Source: an uncultured bacterium (GTDB lineage Bacteria; Bacillota; Clostridia; Lachnospirales; Lachnospiraceae). From it: DNA of 64,000 nt. The notes beneath the pieces are model-generated. The model saw only the letters and a list, made by a program, of their open reading frames with translations. It ran no database searches and was not told the origin of the DNA. Below, in pieces: positions 24,027 through 32,478 of this stretch. Within the stretch, counting starts at the first letter, position 1. Each line of letters opens with the position of its first letter. Location: positions 1-64,000 of the forward strand of contig CANDBT010000021.1 of NCBI GenBank assembly GCA_947383005.1, written 5' to 3'. Position numbers and translations under genes: made by a program.

Positions 24027-24812
24027 ATGAAAAAGTCACTAAAAATGTCTATGATTGGAAGCTTAACAGGCTTAATGATGTTAGGGGCAGCTTTCAGTAG
24101 CTTTGCTCAAAGCGATGGTATTATTGTTTACAGTGATACTTTTACACCAGGAGAAACAGGGACGGCCTATACCGTAGATGATTTGGAAATTCCAGGAACA
24201 GCTTGCGTATTTAACAATCGAAATTTCACATTTAGTATAGACAAACAGGCTATTGCTGAAAGATGGAAAAATGAAGAAGGTTATAATATTATGGTTTATG
24301 ATGGAGTATGGATTGCTGATGTGGTAGAGGGAAAGTATCTTATACCCATTACAAAAGCGCCATATGAAGGCTATTCTGAAGTCGAGGTCAAGGAAGTTTC
24401 AGAAGGTGTTTATAGCCTGGAAGGCTTAGAATTAAAGGAAAATTGGGTGTATGCCATTATGGTTGAGATAACATCAGCACCTGGTGAACATTATGGCTTG
24501 TCTGGTTGTGAAGGAAGTTATTTTATGTTTACAGGTACGGGGGAAGCAAACACAGCAGGAGATACAGAAACAAATACAGATGCAGGAGGTAATCATTCGC
24601 CAGGAGGTGATGGTGGTGTTTATTATTACTGGAAGCAGAATGAAATTGGCTGGTGGGTACAGAGTTCCGATGGAACTTACCTGACAAATCAGTGGTATCG
24701 TTCACCTGATTCTGGTTTATGGTATTATTTGGGGGCAGATGGTTATATGCTGACCAATACGGTGACACCTGATGGATATACAGTCAATGCAGATGGTGTA
24801 TGGATTCAGTAA
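24027..24812 (+). CDS. Secreted protein with C-terminal cell-wall-binding repeats
   Basis: The 261-residue protein has a signal peptide ending near SSFA, an unrecognised domain of about 150 residues, a Gly/Thr/Asn-rich linker (TNTDAGGNHSPGGDGG) and C-terminal choline-binding-like repeats (WWVQSSDGTYLTNQWYR, LWYYLGADGYMLTNTVTPDG). The last 60 residues are nearly identical to those of the 19193-20304 protein, which suggests duplication or exchange of the anchoring module. AAGGAGGGC precedes the ATG and a good palindromic promoter lies upstream. Confidence 0.82.
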   Translation: MKKSLKMSMIGSLTGLMMLGAAFSSFAQSDGIIVYSDTFTPGETGTAYTVDDLEIPGTACVFNNRNFTFSIDKQAIAERWKNEEGYNIMVYDGVWIADVVEGKYLIPITKAPYEGYSEVEVKEVSEGVYSLEGLELKENWVYAIMVEITSAPGEHYGLSGCEGSYFMFTGTGEANTAGDTETNTDAGGNHSPGGDGGVYYYWKQNEIGWWVQSSDGTYLTNQWYRSPDSGLWYYLGADGYMLTNTVTPDGYTVNADGVWIQ

Positions 24813-24914
24813 AAGAAAAAATGGCGGAGGCTGGCTTATCAATCAATCTTCACCGTTTTTTGTGTTATCCAATCAAATTCCTAAAGGATACTCCGTAATG
24901 GACAGATAGATATT

Positions 24915-25151
24915 TTGCCTGTAGTGCAGAAAATAAAAGATTTATCTGTAAGAGAATGGATATGCCCTGTTTGTGACACGCATCATGATAGGGATATCAA
25001 TGCTGCGAAAAATATTTTAGCAGAGAGATTACGACAAACAATAAAAAAAAGATATATAGGGCAGGAACTGCCCGAATTTACGCCTGTGGAGATAGTAGGG
25101 AGCAAAACGCCCAGTGAAAATTTGTTCTGTTCTGACCAGAGTGGAACGTAG
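24915..25151 (+). pseudogene. TnpB (IS200/IS605-family OrfB) C-terminal remnant
   Basis: The segment [20 protein letters not shown] is the second half of the TnpB zinc ribbon followed by the conserved HDRDxNAAxNI motif of the RuvC-like domain. The first CxxC pair and the rest of the protein are missing. It marks an old IS605-type insertion. A transposon end or omega RNA could not be defined with confidence. Confidence 0.75.
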
Positions 25152-25233
25152 AGCGAGGGTGCTGTGTGTCAGCGGCATACGTTTAGCATGGACCGAAGCG
25201 GAGCGTAGACCGATGAAGCAGGAAACATTGGCT

Positions 25234-25276
25234 GTTACTGTTCACACCATGATTAATCACTCTGCTGATTAGTCAT
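25234..25276. repeat. Repeat family B, left-end fragment
   Basis: GTTACTGTTCAC at 25234-25245 and the palindrome ATGATTAATCA/TGATTAGTCAT at 25249-25276 match the left part of the full copy at 4219. The right end is missing. Confidence 0.6.
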
Positions 25277-25319
25277 GGGCTAATACATTTAGATAATGGG
25301 TAATTCGCTTCAGGGTTAC

Positions 25320-25348
25320 TTGCAAATTGGAAAACTAAATGCTATAAT
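25320..25348 (+). promoter_or_regulatory. Promoter of the thiamine locus
   Basis: TTGCAA at 25320-25325 and TATAAT at 25343-25348 are exactly 17 bases apart, 15 bases before the riboswitch. Confidence 0.8.
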
Positions 25349-25362
25349 CGTTATAATAAATA

Positions 25363-25452
25363 GACAGGGGAGCTTGTATTTGCAGGCTGAGAGGAAGTAA
25401 TCAACTTCGACCCTTGAACCTGATGCGGATAATGCCGTCGGAGGAAGTTGCA
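25363..25452 (+). ncRNA. TPP riboswitch (THI element)
   Basis: The conserved THI-box blocks are present in order: GGGGAGC at 25367, GGCTGAGAGG at 25385, CCCTTGAACCTGATGCGGAT at 25411 and AATGCCGTCGGAGGAAG at 25431. The element binds thiamine pyrophosphate and lowers expression of the operon when TPP is plentiful. The terminator that follows at 25471 suggests control by premature termination. Confidence 0.95.
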
Positions 25453-25470
25453 GAGGAACATGTACTTTTT

Positions 25471-25505
25471 CAGGGGGTATCCTATTTGGGTACCTCCTGT
25501 TTTTT
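25471..25505 (+). terminator. Riboswitch-controlled terminator
   Basis: CAGGGGGTA at 25471-25479 pairs with TACCTCCTG at 25491-25499 (one G-U) and is followed by six T. It lies 19 bases after the TPP riboswitch and is likely its expression platform. Confidence 0.75.
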
Positions 25506-25507
25506 GT

Positions 25508-25849
25508 TTATAGGAAAGTGCGTCCTATAGAGAAAAAGCCCTCCGGGCAGGATCGCACTGCGGCGGAGAGGAATCATGTCGCTAAAGCGACCCGCCGCAG
25601 GCGGAGAATCCTGCAAAGCAGGATTCTTTGTTCTATGCACAGGCCCGCATAAGGAAGTTTGCTGCTGGCGCAGCATGTGGGCCGTGCGGCGAGTAGGGGA
25701 GGATGGCTCTTCCCTACTCGATTCATAGGAAAGTACATCCTATGATACAAAACGCTCCGCTTAGGTTGCTGAGTGCCAGTGGCACTCGTTTAGCAACGAG
25801 CAGATTGGAACGTAGAGCGCACTTCGCGCAAAGGAAGTTATCAACTAAA
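25508..25849. repeat. Repeat family A, two copies, with B-like palindromes
   Basis: Cores at 25509-25529 (TATAGGA/TCCTATA) and 25723-25745 (TCATAGGA/TCCTATGA). The first is followed by the AATCCTGC hairpin and the GCGAGTAGGGG hairpin. The second is followed by GAGTGCCAGTGGCACTC (25770-25786) and ACGTAGAGCGC, the same order as at 56216 and 60117. The block separates the TPP riboswitch from the thi genes. Confidence 0.7.
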
Positions 25850-25957
25850 GCCGACGGGCACCCGGCGCGGTGATTGCCATTACCGGGGCCATTGACATCG
25901 TGACGGATGGAGAGAGGAGCTTCCATATTCGCGATGTCCGCTCAGAGATGTCCGCCC
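25850..25957 (+). pseudogene. thiM (hydroxyethylthiazole kinase) internal fragment
   Basis: One frame reads GAVIAITGAIDIVTDGERSF and then HIRDVRSEMS, which matches the ThiM segment before its GTGC motif. Both the N-terminal part and the catalytic GTGC region are gone, replaced on either side by repeat elements. ThiM phosphorylates the thiazole moiety in salvage, so its loss leaves only the pyrimidine side of salvage at this locus. Confidence 0.65.
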
Positions 25958-26127
25958 TCTGCACGCCTGCAAAGCTAGACGTAGGCACCGCTACGTTGCT
26001 AAGCGCCAGTGGCGCTTGTCTGGCAAGGACCGGAACGGAGTGTAGAACGCCGTTTTGCAGACGCACAGATGACGAAAATATCAAGCACTGTATTCACCAT
26101 TATTTCCGCAATGCAGTACTAGATGAC
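25958..26127. repeat. Repeat family E
   Basis: CTCTGCACGCCTGCAAAGC...TTTTGCAGACGCACAGATGACG, then AATATCAAGCAC and AATGCAGTACTAG. The same blocks in the same order occur at 34256-34435. A family B palindrome (AAGCGCCAGTGGCGCTT) sits inside this copy at about 25999-26015 and is absent from the other, which indicates insertion. Confidence 0.65.
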
Positions 26128-26201
26128 CGGGAGTTTCAAGCGGTAACTTGGGGGCACCACCTTTTGCCGCTCTATAAAAATAATGCAAAGGAGACACAAC
26201 T

Positions 26202-27011
26202 ATGAAAACAGCATTATCAATCGCTGGGACCGATCCCAGCGGAGGCGCCGGGATTCAGGCCGATCTGAAAACGATGACCATGAACGGTGTTTTCGCCATG
26301 AGCGCCATCACGGCGCTGGTGGCCCAGAATACCACCGGCGTGCGGGAGATTGTAGAACTGACGCCTATGTTTTTGGGAGCGCAGATTGACTCGGTATTCG
26401 AGGATATTCCGCCCGACGCGGTGAAGATCGGTATGGTAGCTTCCTGCGGGCTGATTGAGAAAATCGCAGAGCGGCTGGAGTTCTATCAGGCGAAAAACAT
26501 TGTGGTGGATCCGGTGATGGTGGCTACCAGCGGCGACCGTCTGATCTCCCGGGATGCGGTGGACACACTGAAGACATGCCTGCTCCCCCTGGCGACGGTG
26601 GTCACACCCAATATCCCGGAGGCGGAGATTTTGTCCGACATGACCATCCAAAGTCCGGCGGATATTGAGAACGCTGCGAAAGAGATCGGCGATGCCTATG
26701 GCTGCGCGGTCCTGCTCAAGGGTGGGCATGACATTAATGACGCCAACGATTTTCTCTATGCGAGTGGCGTGGGAACTTGGTTTTATGGAATGCGCATCAA
26801 CAATCCTAACACTCATGGTACCGGCTGTACCCTGTCTAGCGCCATCGCTGCCAATCTGGCAAAGGGCTTTGACCTGCCCACATCCATCCGGCGATCGAAA
26901 GATTACCTCTCCGGCGCGTTGGGAGCTATGATGAACTTGGGCCATGGCCGGGGACCCATGCAGCACAATTTTAATCTGACGGGAGAATTTGCGAAGGAGG
27001 CAGAGAGGTGA
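26202..27011 (+). CDS. thiD: Hydroxymethylpyrimidine/phosphomethylpyrimidine kinase
   Basis: The 269-residue ribokinase-family enzyme phosphorylates HMP and HMP-P to HMP-PP for thiamine synthesis or salvage. Conserved segments are [20 protein letters not shown] at the start, the [12 protein letters not shown] loop, [10 protein letters not shown], and the anion-hole/catalytic motif [33 protein letters not shown] precedes the ATG. The stop overlaps the tenA start (GTGA), so thiD-tenA-thiN form an operon, presumably read from the TPP riboswitch 750 bases upstream. Confidence 0.97.
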   Translation: MKTALSIAGTDPSGGAGIQADLKTMTMNGVFAMSAITALVAQNTTGVREIVELTPMFLGAQIDSVFEDIPPDAVKIGMVASCGLIEKIAERLEFYQAKNIVVDPVMVATSGDRLISRDAVDTLKTCLLPLATVVTPNIPEAEILSDMTIQSPADIENAAKEIGDAYGCAVLLKGGHDINDANDFLYASGVGTWFYGMRINNPNTHGTGCTLSSAIAANLAKGFDLPTSIRRSKDYLSGALGAMMNLGHGRGPMQHNFNLTGEFAKEAER

Positions 27012-27670
27012 AAACTACAGAGCGGCTTCTATCCGCAACAAAGGAAATTTGGACGGGCTACAATGAACATCCTTTTGTACTGGGCATTCAGGATGGTACA
27101 TTGGCCCGGGAGAAATTCAGGTATTATATCATCCAGGACTACCTGTATCTGGAGGAGTACGCCAAAGTCTTTGCCCTGGGGATTGCCAAAGCCAAAAGCC
27201 CGGAGACAATCCAACTGTTCTCTAAGTATGTGACCCTGTTGACTGAAGGAGAGATGGACATTCATCGGGGATATATGGGCCGCTTCTCTGTCTCCCGGGA
27301 GGAGATGGAGGCCACACCCCGGGCGCTGGACAACCTCTCCTACACCTCTTATATGCTTCGGGTGGCCTATGAGGAGGGAGAGACGGAGATTTTAGCGGCG
27401 ATTCTCTCCTGCGCTTACAGCTACGAAATCATTGCCCGGAAAATCGTGGAGCGCAATCCTGCCGCCATAGATCACCCCTTTTATGGAGATTGGATTCGTG
27501 GTTATGCTGATCCTCACTACAGTGAGTCAAATATTCTTTTGTTGGATATGACTGACAAGCTAACTCGGCACTATACCGAGCTGCAGATTCAGCACCTCAC
27601 GGAAATCTTCGTGGCCTGCTCCCGATATGAGCTGGCTTTCTGGGATTTAGCTTGGAACATGAGTAAATGA
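27008..27670 (+). CDS. tenA: TenA family aminopyrimidine aminohydrolase (thiaminase II)
   Basis: The 220-residue all-helical enzyme hydrolyses aminopyrimidine breakdown products of thiamine to HMP, which ThiD then phosphorylates. It starts at a GTG (27008) overlapping the thiD stop, with GGAGGCAGAGAG upstream. The catalytic Cys is in the motif AAILSCAYSYEIIARKI (about residue 138); YYIIQDYLYLEEYAKVFALG and the C-terminal ELAFWDLAW carrying the acidic residue are also present. Length is typical. Confidence 0.95.
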   Translation: MKTTERLLSATKEIWTGYNEHPFVLGIQDGTLAREKFRYYIIQDYLYLEEYAKVFALGIAKAKSPETIQLFSKYVTLLTEGEMDIHRGYMGRFSVSREEMEATPRALDNLSYTSYMLRVAYEEGETEILAAILSCAYSYEIIARKIVERNPAAIDHPFYGDWIRGYADPHYSESNILLLDMTDKLTRHYTELQIQHLTEIFVACSRYELAFWDLAWNMSK

Positions 27671-27684
27671 ATGAGGGACACGAT

Positions 27685-28323
27685 ATGAAACGCTGTGTAA
27701 TTATCGGTGGGGCAGATATTGGACGATATGACCGCATCCGTGCCCACCTGCGGGAAGATGATTTCTATATCTGTTGTGACAGCGGTCTGAAGCATCGGGA
27801 AGGGTTGGGTATTGTCCCGAACTTGATCGTGGGGGACTTTGATTCCCATGAGAATCCACACTTGGACATTGAGACTGTGGTACTTCCTTGTGAAAAGGAC
27901 GACACGGATACGGTCTTTGCGGCAAAAGAGGCATTGAAACGGGGGTTTCAGGACTTTCTTCTGCTGGGCGTTACTGGCGGACGGCTGGATCATACATTGG
28001 GGAACGTCTCTTTGTTGCTGATGCTGGATGCCCGGGGGAAAAGGGCTGTGGCGCTTGACGATTACTCCGAGATGGAAATTGTCTCAGATAGGCCGGTTCA
28101 AATCGAGGATTGCTACTCATATTTTTCTTTGCTGAACATTAGTGGCCTTGCCCAAGGTATTACCATCCGAAACGCAAAATTTCCGCTGGCTGATGCAGAG
28201 ATCACCTGCGAGTATCAGTATGGAATCAGCAACGAGGTATTGCCAGGAACGACAGCAGAGGTCGCCGTGGAAAACGGGCGGCTGTTGTTGATCAAAGTAT
28301 TGCCGGATTGTGCTGCGCAATAG
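27685..28323 (+). CDS. thiN: Thiamine pyrophosphokinase
   Basis: The enzyme converts thiamine and ATP to TPP and AMP. The start at 27685 is preferred because GAGGGA lies seven bases upstream; an ATG at 27667 overlapping the tenA stop gives six extra residues. The 212-residue protein shows the family motifs GDFDSHENP, DDTDTVFAAKEAL and LGVTGGRLDHTLGN, followed by the C-terminal TPP-binding beta domain (TCEYQYGISNEVLPG). It is the last gene of the thi operon, giving salvage from degraded thiamine to TPP. Confidence 0.95.
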   Translation: MKRCVIIGGADIGRYDRIRAHLREDDFYICCDSGLKHREGLGIVPNLIVGDFDSHENPHLDIETVVLPCEKDDTDTVFAAKEALKRGFQDFLLLGVTGGRLDHTLGNVSLLLMLDARGKRAVALDDYSEMEIVSDRPVQIEDCYSYFSLLNISGLAQGITIRNAKFPLADAEITCEYQYGISNEVLPGTTAEVAVENGRLLLIKVLPDCAAQ

Positions 28324-28437
28324 TAGCGGTAAACAGAGTCAATCAACTGCTCAAATCCATCCGTTCACTGGTCCTGTTTTCAAATTCTTCTGTTTCCCAT
28401 TCTTTCTCAACCAGAGAACGGATGAATATGAGGAATT

Positions 28438-28908
28438 ATGCCTAATCATGCGTCTTTTTTTCTCGAATATGAGAAGATGCACTTCCAACTATATAAAGAA
28501 GATATTTTGGAACTTTTACATTGCCAGGAGGTTTTTAAACGGTTAAATCAGAACTATCAGGACTATCTGCGGGAAAGCGACAGGAACAGGGAACCTGGCG
28601 CTTTGGTGGGAACCCTTCATGAAAACTACCATAAGTACAGTGGGAGTCTCCTGGGTTATGGTATTGCTATGGAAGATTGTTTCGAGGAAGGGGCGGCAGA
28701 CGGCCCGTCTTTAAGAAAGCGTCAGTGGATTCGGAATATGTCGGCCTTGATGAAGGAGATGGATACATCCATGGGATTGAGCTTTTCCCTGGAGAGGAAA
28801 GCCCGGAGCACGGAAGGGGAGCAGAAGCTGAGGCATCCTGTACTAAAAAAGACGGCAGAGAAGATCCGTGAATGGAAGCGGGCGGGATACCAGGAGATGC
28901 TGCTTTAG
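28438..28908 (+). CDS. Hypothetical protein
   Basis: The 156-residue product is mostly helical and charged (YEKMHFQLYKEDILELLHCQ, RQWIRNMSALMKEMDTSMGL) with no signal peptide or membrane segment. No family was recognised. A GAGG lies eight bases before the ATG. It stands alone between thiN and yaaA with more than 100 bases on each side. Confidence 0.45.
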   Translation: MPNHASFFLEYEKMHFQLYKEDILELLHCQEVFKRLNQNYQDYLRESDRNREPGALVGTLHENYHKYSGSLLGYGIAMEDCFEEGAADGPSLRKRQWIRNMSALMKEMDTSMGLSFSLERKARSTEGEQKLRHPVLKKTAEKIREWKRAGYQEMLL

Positions 28909-29049
28909 GGAGATGGCGCAGGATATGAAACGTTGAAATTGAGTAACTATTCAGTAGGTCTGCGCAGAGCCTGCCCCAGCGAAGCGAGGGTATTTACTGC
29001 GTTGATCGTAAGATAAACTCGGACAGGAGTTTAAATAAGAGGTTGCATG

Positions 29050-29838
29050 ATGAAAATTATTATTTCGCCTGCCAAGAAAATGAATATTGATACAGATTCT
29101 TTTGCTGTTAAGGGAATGCCGGAATTTATGGAAGATACAAAAATCCTTATGCAGGAAATCCGGTCTTTGCCGTTGGCGAAAGCAAAAGCCTTATGGAAAT
29201 GCAATGACCAGCTAACCCAGTTAAATTATGGGCGTTTTCAGGTCATGGATTTGGAAAAAGCGCTGACACCAGCGATCATGGCGTATGAAGGGCTGCAATA
29301 TCAATACATAGCTCCGTCAGTGCTCTCAAAAGAAGCGTTGTCCTATGTGGAGGATCATCTTTGCATTTTATCAGGATTTTACGGCCTTTTGAAGCCCTTT
29401 GACGGGGTTGTGCCCTATCGGCTGGAAATGCAGGCAAAGCTGCCGGTCAAAGGAAACAAAGATTTATACCACTTCTGGGGTGATCGGTTATATAAAAAAT
29501 TGTGCATGCTCAACGAGGGGCAGCCGGAAAGTGACAGGGTGATGATTAACCTGGCTTCGAAAGAATATTCCCGGTGTATTGAGAGCTACATTACGGATAA
29601 CGACCGGTTTATCACTGTAGATTTCGGTCAGATAATCGAGGGGAAGATAAAACAGAAAGGGACTTTGGCTAAGATGGCCAGAGGAGAGATGGTAAGGTTT
29701 TTGGCCGAAAAAAAGATTACCAACCCGGAAGGAATGAAAGATTTTTGCCGTTTGGGATACCGATATTCAGAGGAATGGTCAAATGAAAAGCGGTATGTAT
29801 TTGTTGAGACGGGGCAGCGGGTCCGTGACAGAGGCTGA
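29050..29838 (+). CDS. yaaA: Peroxide stress protein YaaA (DUF328)
   Basis: The protein has 262 residues from the second of two adjacent ATGs. It is a clear YaaA member: KIIISPAKKMNID at the start, the NYGRFQVMDL segment, ILSGFYGLLKPFDGVVPYRL, and NLASKEYSRCIESY. In E. coli YaaA limits free iron and protects DNA against peroxide; the fold binds DNA. The length is normal. The gene is monocistronic here, followed by the sugar-sensing cluster. Confidence 0.95.
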   Translation: MKIIISPAKKMNIDTDSFAVKGMPEFMEDTKILMQEIRSLPLAKAKALWKCNDQLTQLNYGRFQVMDLEKALTPAIMAYEGLQYQYIAPSVLSKEALSYVEDHLCILSGFYGLLKPFDGVVPYRLEMQAKLPVKGNKDLYHFWGDRLYKKLCMLNEGQPESDRVMINLASKEYSRCIESYITDNDRFITVDFGQIIEGKIKQKGTLAKMARGEMVRFLAEKKITNPEGMKDFCRLGYRYSEEWSNEKRYVFVETGQRVRDRG

Positions 29839-29935
29839 ACGTTTGGCTGTGCGTTTGGATAACCTGCTTTTTTTAGCCGGCGGATGTCCGGACTGTCACG
29901 GCAGGCCGTACTAGCATTGATATGGGGGATATCGG

Positions 29936-30964
29936 ATGAACAAGAGAGAAAATTTTCATAGGGTATGGCTGGTTACGGGGATACTGACAGCGGCATTGGC
30001 GGCTGTCCTGGCTGCCAGCTATGTGCTGCTTCTCAGGAACAGATCGGCGGGAGAGGCAGATTATCGTTCTTTTGCGTACCATGTTGCCCTTATTTCTGAT
30101 GATAAGGATACGTCTTTTTGGAAAGATGTATATGCAGGGGCAGTAAAGGCGGGAGAGGGGTATGGGGTTTATGTGGAGCAGATTGACGATGGCCTGACGG
30201 AAAGGTTTTCTATAGAAGATGCCATCAATATGGCGATTTATGAGCATGTGGACGGCATTCTGCTGCGGCCGGCGGAGGGAGAGGAAGTCCAGAGAATGAT
30301 CGATAAGGCATATCGGCATAAGATTCCTGTGATTACCATGCAAAAAGATGTTCCCGATTCCAAGCGTCAGGGGTTTGTGGGGATTAACGATTACTTTTTG
30401 GGGCAGGAATACGGAAAACGGGTGCTGAAAATTGCAGATGAACATACCCGTCTGGTAGCGGTGCTGTTTCCGGGTGCCAGCTTTAATGAAACGAGCCGCA
30501 TGTGGTTCCAGTTGGGGTTAAGCAATACCGTGCCGCAGGAACAGGTCCGTTTTGATTTTCGGATTATCCGGGATGATAAAGGGCTCAACAATGCAGAGGA
30601 TGTGATTCATGACATGGTTGAGGGAAACGTGGAGCAGCCGGATATTGTCATTTGCCTGGATGAAGTGATTACGCAGTCCGCTTATCAGCTTGTTCGCGAC
30701 GGGGGATTGCCAGATAAGATCAAAGTGATTGGCAGTTATGTTTCGGAGGATATTTTAAAGGGGATAGAGGAAGGAGGGATCGATTCTACGATTACCATAG
30801 ACCCGGAAGCTATGGGACGTATGGGCATAGATGCTCTTATGACTTATAAAAAATATCATATGGTCAGTTATTATACGGAAGTAGATATCATGTTGGTAGA
30901 TCAGGATTCGGCAGCGGAGTACAGAAGGGGGAGCGTGGATGGGGAAGAAGGACAGGAAAAATAA
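29936..30964 (+). CDS. Membrane-anchored periplasmic binding protein (sugar-binding type)
   Basis: The 342-residue protein has an N-terminal anchor (VWLVTGILTAALAAVLAASY) without a lipobox, then a type I periplasmic-binding (RbsB/LacI-like) fold: HVALISDDKDTSFWKDVYAG, HVDGILLRPA, IPVITMQKDVPDS, DIVICLDEVITQSA. It overlaps the next gene, a YesM-type kinase, by 26 bases. This layout suggests a ligand sensor that presents a sugar or similar ligand to the kinase rather than feeding a transporter. GGGGGATATCGG precedes the ATG. Confidence 0.88.
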   Translation: MNKRENFHRVWLVTGILTAALAAVLAASYVLLLRNRSAGEADYRSFAYHVALISDDKDTSFWKDVYAGAVKAGEGYGVYVEQIDDGLTERFSIEDAINMAIYEHVDGILLRPAEGEEVQRMIDKAYRHKIPVITMQKDVPDSKRQGFVGINDYFLGQEYGKRVLKIADEHTRLVAVLFPGASFNETSRMWFQLGLSNTVPQEQVRFDFRIIRDDKGLNNAEDVIHDMVEGNVEQPDIVICLDEVITQSAYQLVRDGGLPDKIKVIGSYVSEDILKGIEEGGIDSTITIDPEAMGRMGIDALMTYKKYHMVSYYTEVDIMLVDQDSAAEYRRGSVDGEEGQEK

Positions 30965-32468
30965 ATGTTTTTTTAATCAATCCCTGCGTACAAAGCTGAT
31001 TCTTCCGGTGATGATTACCATGGCCGTTTCTTTGGGAGTAAATTTGATTCTGTTTAGCAGGATGAATAAGACGGTGGAAAACATGGACCAGGTATATGCT
31101 ACCAATATCCGCCTGGGGGAATTGGAGAGCCTTTTGTCTGAAATGGAAAGCGGTATGTATCAGTATTTAAATATTCAGAGCCAGGAAGGGTTGGAAACAT
31201 TTACCGGGAACCGGGAACGGTTTGAGGCTATGATTGCAGAGATTGATGATACAATCACTGACCATCCGGCCAGAAGGATGGAACGTAATATCCGAAAGCT
31301 GGCAATTTCTTATTTGGAGTTGTCGGACAACGCGATCAAGGCTAAACAGAATCACGATGTGGTTTCTTACCGGGACAGTTTTGAGGAAATTCAGAAAATC
31401 TATACTTACCTTCTGGCTTATTTGGGAGGCTTGGATACTTTGCGATTTAAGGCTAATTCGGAAAATTACGATGTGCTGTATCAATATCTTCGCTATTTGG
31501 AAGTATTCATGACAGCGGTGCTGATTAGTGTTGCCTGTTGTCTGATGATGCTTTTATATGTGATTATCGGAAGTTTTACCCGCCCGTTGGAAAAGCTGGC
31601 AGATAAAGCCAGGGAGGTGGGAAAAGGAAATTTGGGCATTTCCCTGGACAGGCCGGAGAGCGAGGACGAGGTGGGGACAGTAACCAGGGCGTTTAACCAG
31701 ATGATTGCCAGTATTAACGATTATATCCGAAGAGTCCGGGAAAGCATGGAGATTGAGATTCGGATGAAAGAGCGGGAATTGGTTATGGAAAATTTATTAA
31801 AGGACGCTCAACTGAAATATTATCAGGCACAAATCAATCCTCATTTTTTGTTCAATACCTTAAATGCGGGACAGCAGCTTGCGATGATGGAGGATGCCGA
31901 AAAAACGTATGTGTTTATGGAAAACATGGCATCCTTTTTTCGATACCGTTTGAGGAAAAACGGGGAAGAGTCCACGCTTCGGGAAGAAATCGAACTTATT
32001 GACAGCTATATGTATATTATGAATGTGCGTTATTCTAATGAAATTCGTTTGGAAAAGGAAATTGCGGCTCATCTTTTGGACATGCGGTTTCCTGGCATGG
32101 TCTTGCAGCCAGTAATTGAAAATGCGTTGAATCACGGTCTGGGAGGGGTGGAATGGGAAAAGCGGATTTGGTTTTTTGTGGGCCAGGAAGACGAGGCGGC
32201 GATTATTCGAATCCGCGATAACGGCATAGGAATAGACAAGCAAACGCTTGCCGAATTGAACGCGGGAATGGCGGGCAGGAAAGAAAAAAGCGATTCGGGA
32301 AACGGCGTGGGGCTTTTCAACGTAAGAGAACGGCTGCGGCTGTATTTTGAACGGGATGATGTGATGACTGTGGAAAGCGGCGGCGAGGGTGAAGGCGCCC
32401 TCGTCACCATACGGGTGCCGGTTCAGACAAAATACCAGGAAACCGAAGAGACAGCAAAAAAGGAATAG
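30939..32468 (+). CDS. YesM-family sensor histidine kinase
   Basis: The 509-residue membrane kinase has two transmembrane segments (about 20-42 and 192-213) around an extracellular helical sensor of 150 residues, then HAMP (about 215-265), the His_kinase domain with YYQAQINPHFLFNTLNA (phosphoacceptor His), and HATPase_c with NALNHGLGG and IRDNGIGID. It is translated from within the end of the binding protein gene and is followed by its response regulator, so the three form one signalling operon. YesM/YesN pairs commonly control carbohydrate uptake. Confidence 0.95.
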   Translation: MGKKDRKNKCFFNQSLRTKLILPVMITMAVSLGVNLILFSRMNKTVENMDQVYATNIRLGELESLLSEMESGMYQYLNIQSQEGLETFTGNRERFEAMIAEIDDTITDHPARRMERNIRKLAISYLELSDNAIKAKQNHDVVSYRDSFEEIQKIYTYLLAYLGGLDTLRFKANSENYDVLYQYLRYLEVFMTAVLISVACCLMMLLYVIIGSFTRPLEKLADKAREVGKGNLGISLDRPESEDEVGTVTRAFNQMIASINDYIRRVRESMEIEIRMKERELVMENLLKDAQLKYYQAQINPHFLFNTLNAGQQLAMMEDAEKTYVFMENMASFFRYRLRKNGEESTLREEIELIDSYMYIMNVRYSNEIRLEKEIAAHLLDMRFPGMVLQPVIENALNHGLGGVEWEKRIWFFVGQEDEAAIIRIRDNGIGIDKQTLAELNAGMAGRKEKSDSGNGVGLFNVRERLRLYFERDDVMTVESGGEGEGALVTIRVPVQTKYQETEETAKKE

Positions 32469-32478
32469 GGAGCAGTAC

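Noticed and set aside
25870-26205. 111-codon frame as a real gene before thiD
   Set aside because: It joins a thiM fragment to repeat family E sequence; no single protein is encoded.
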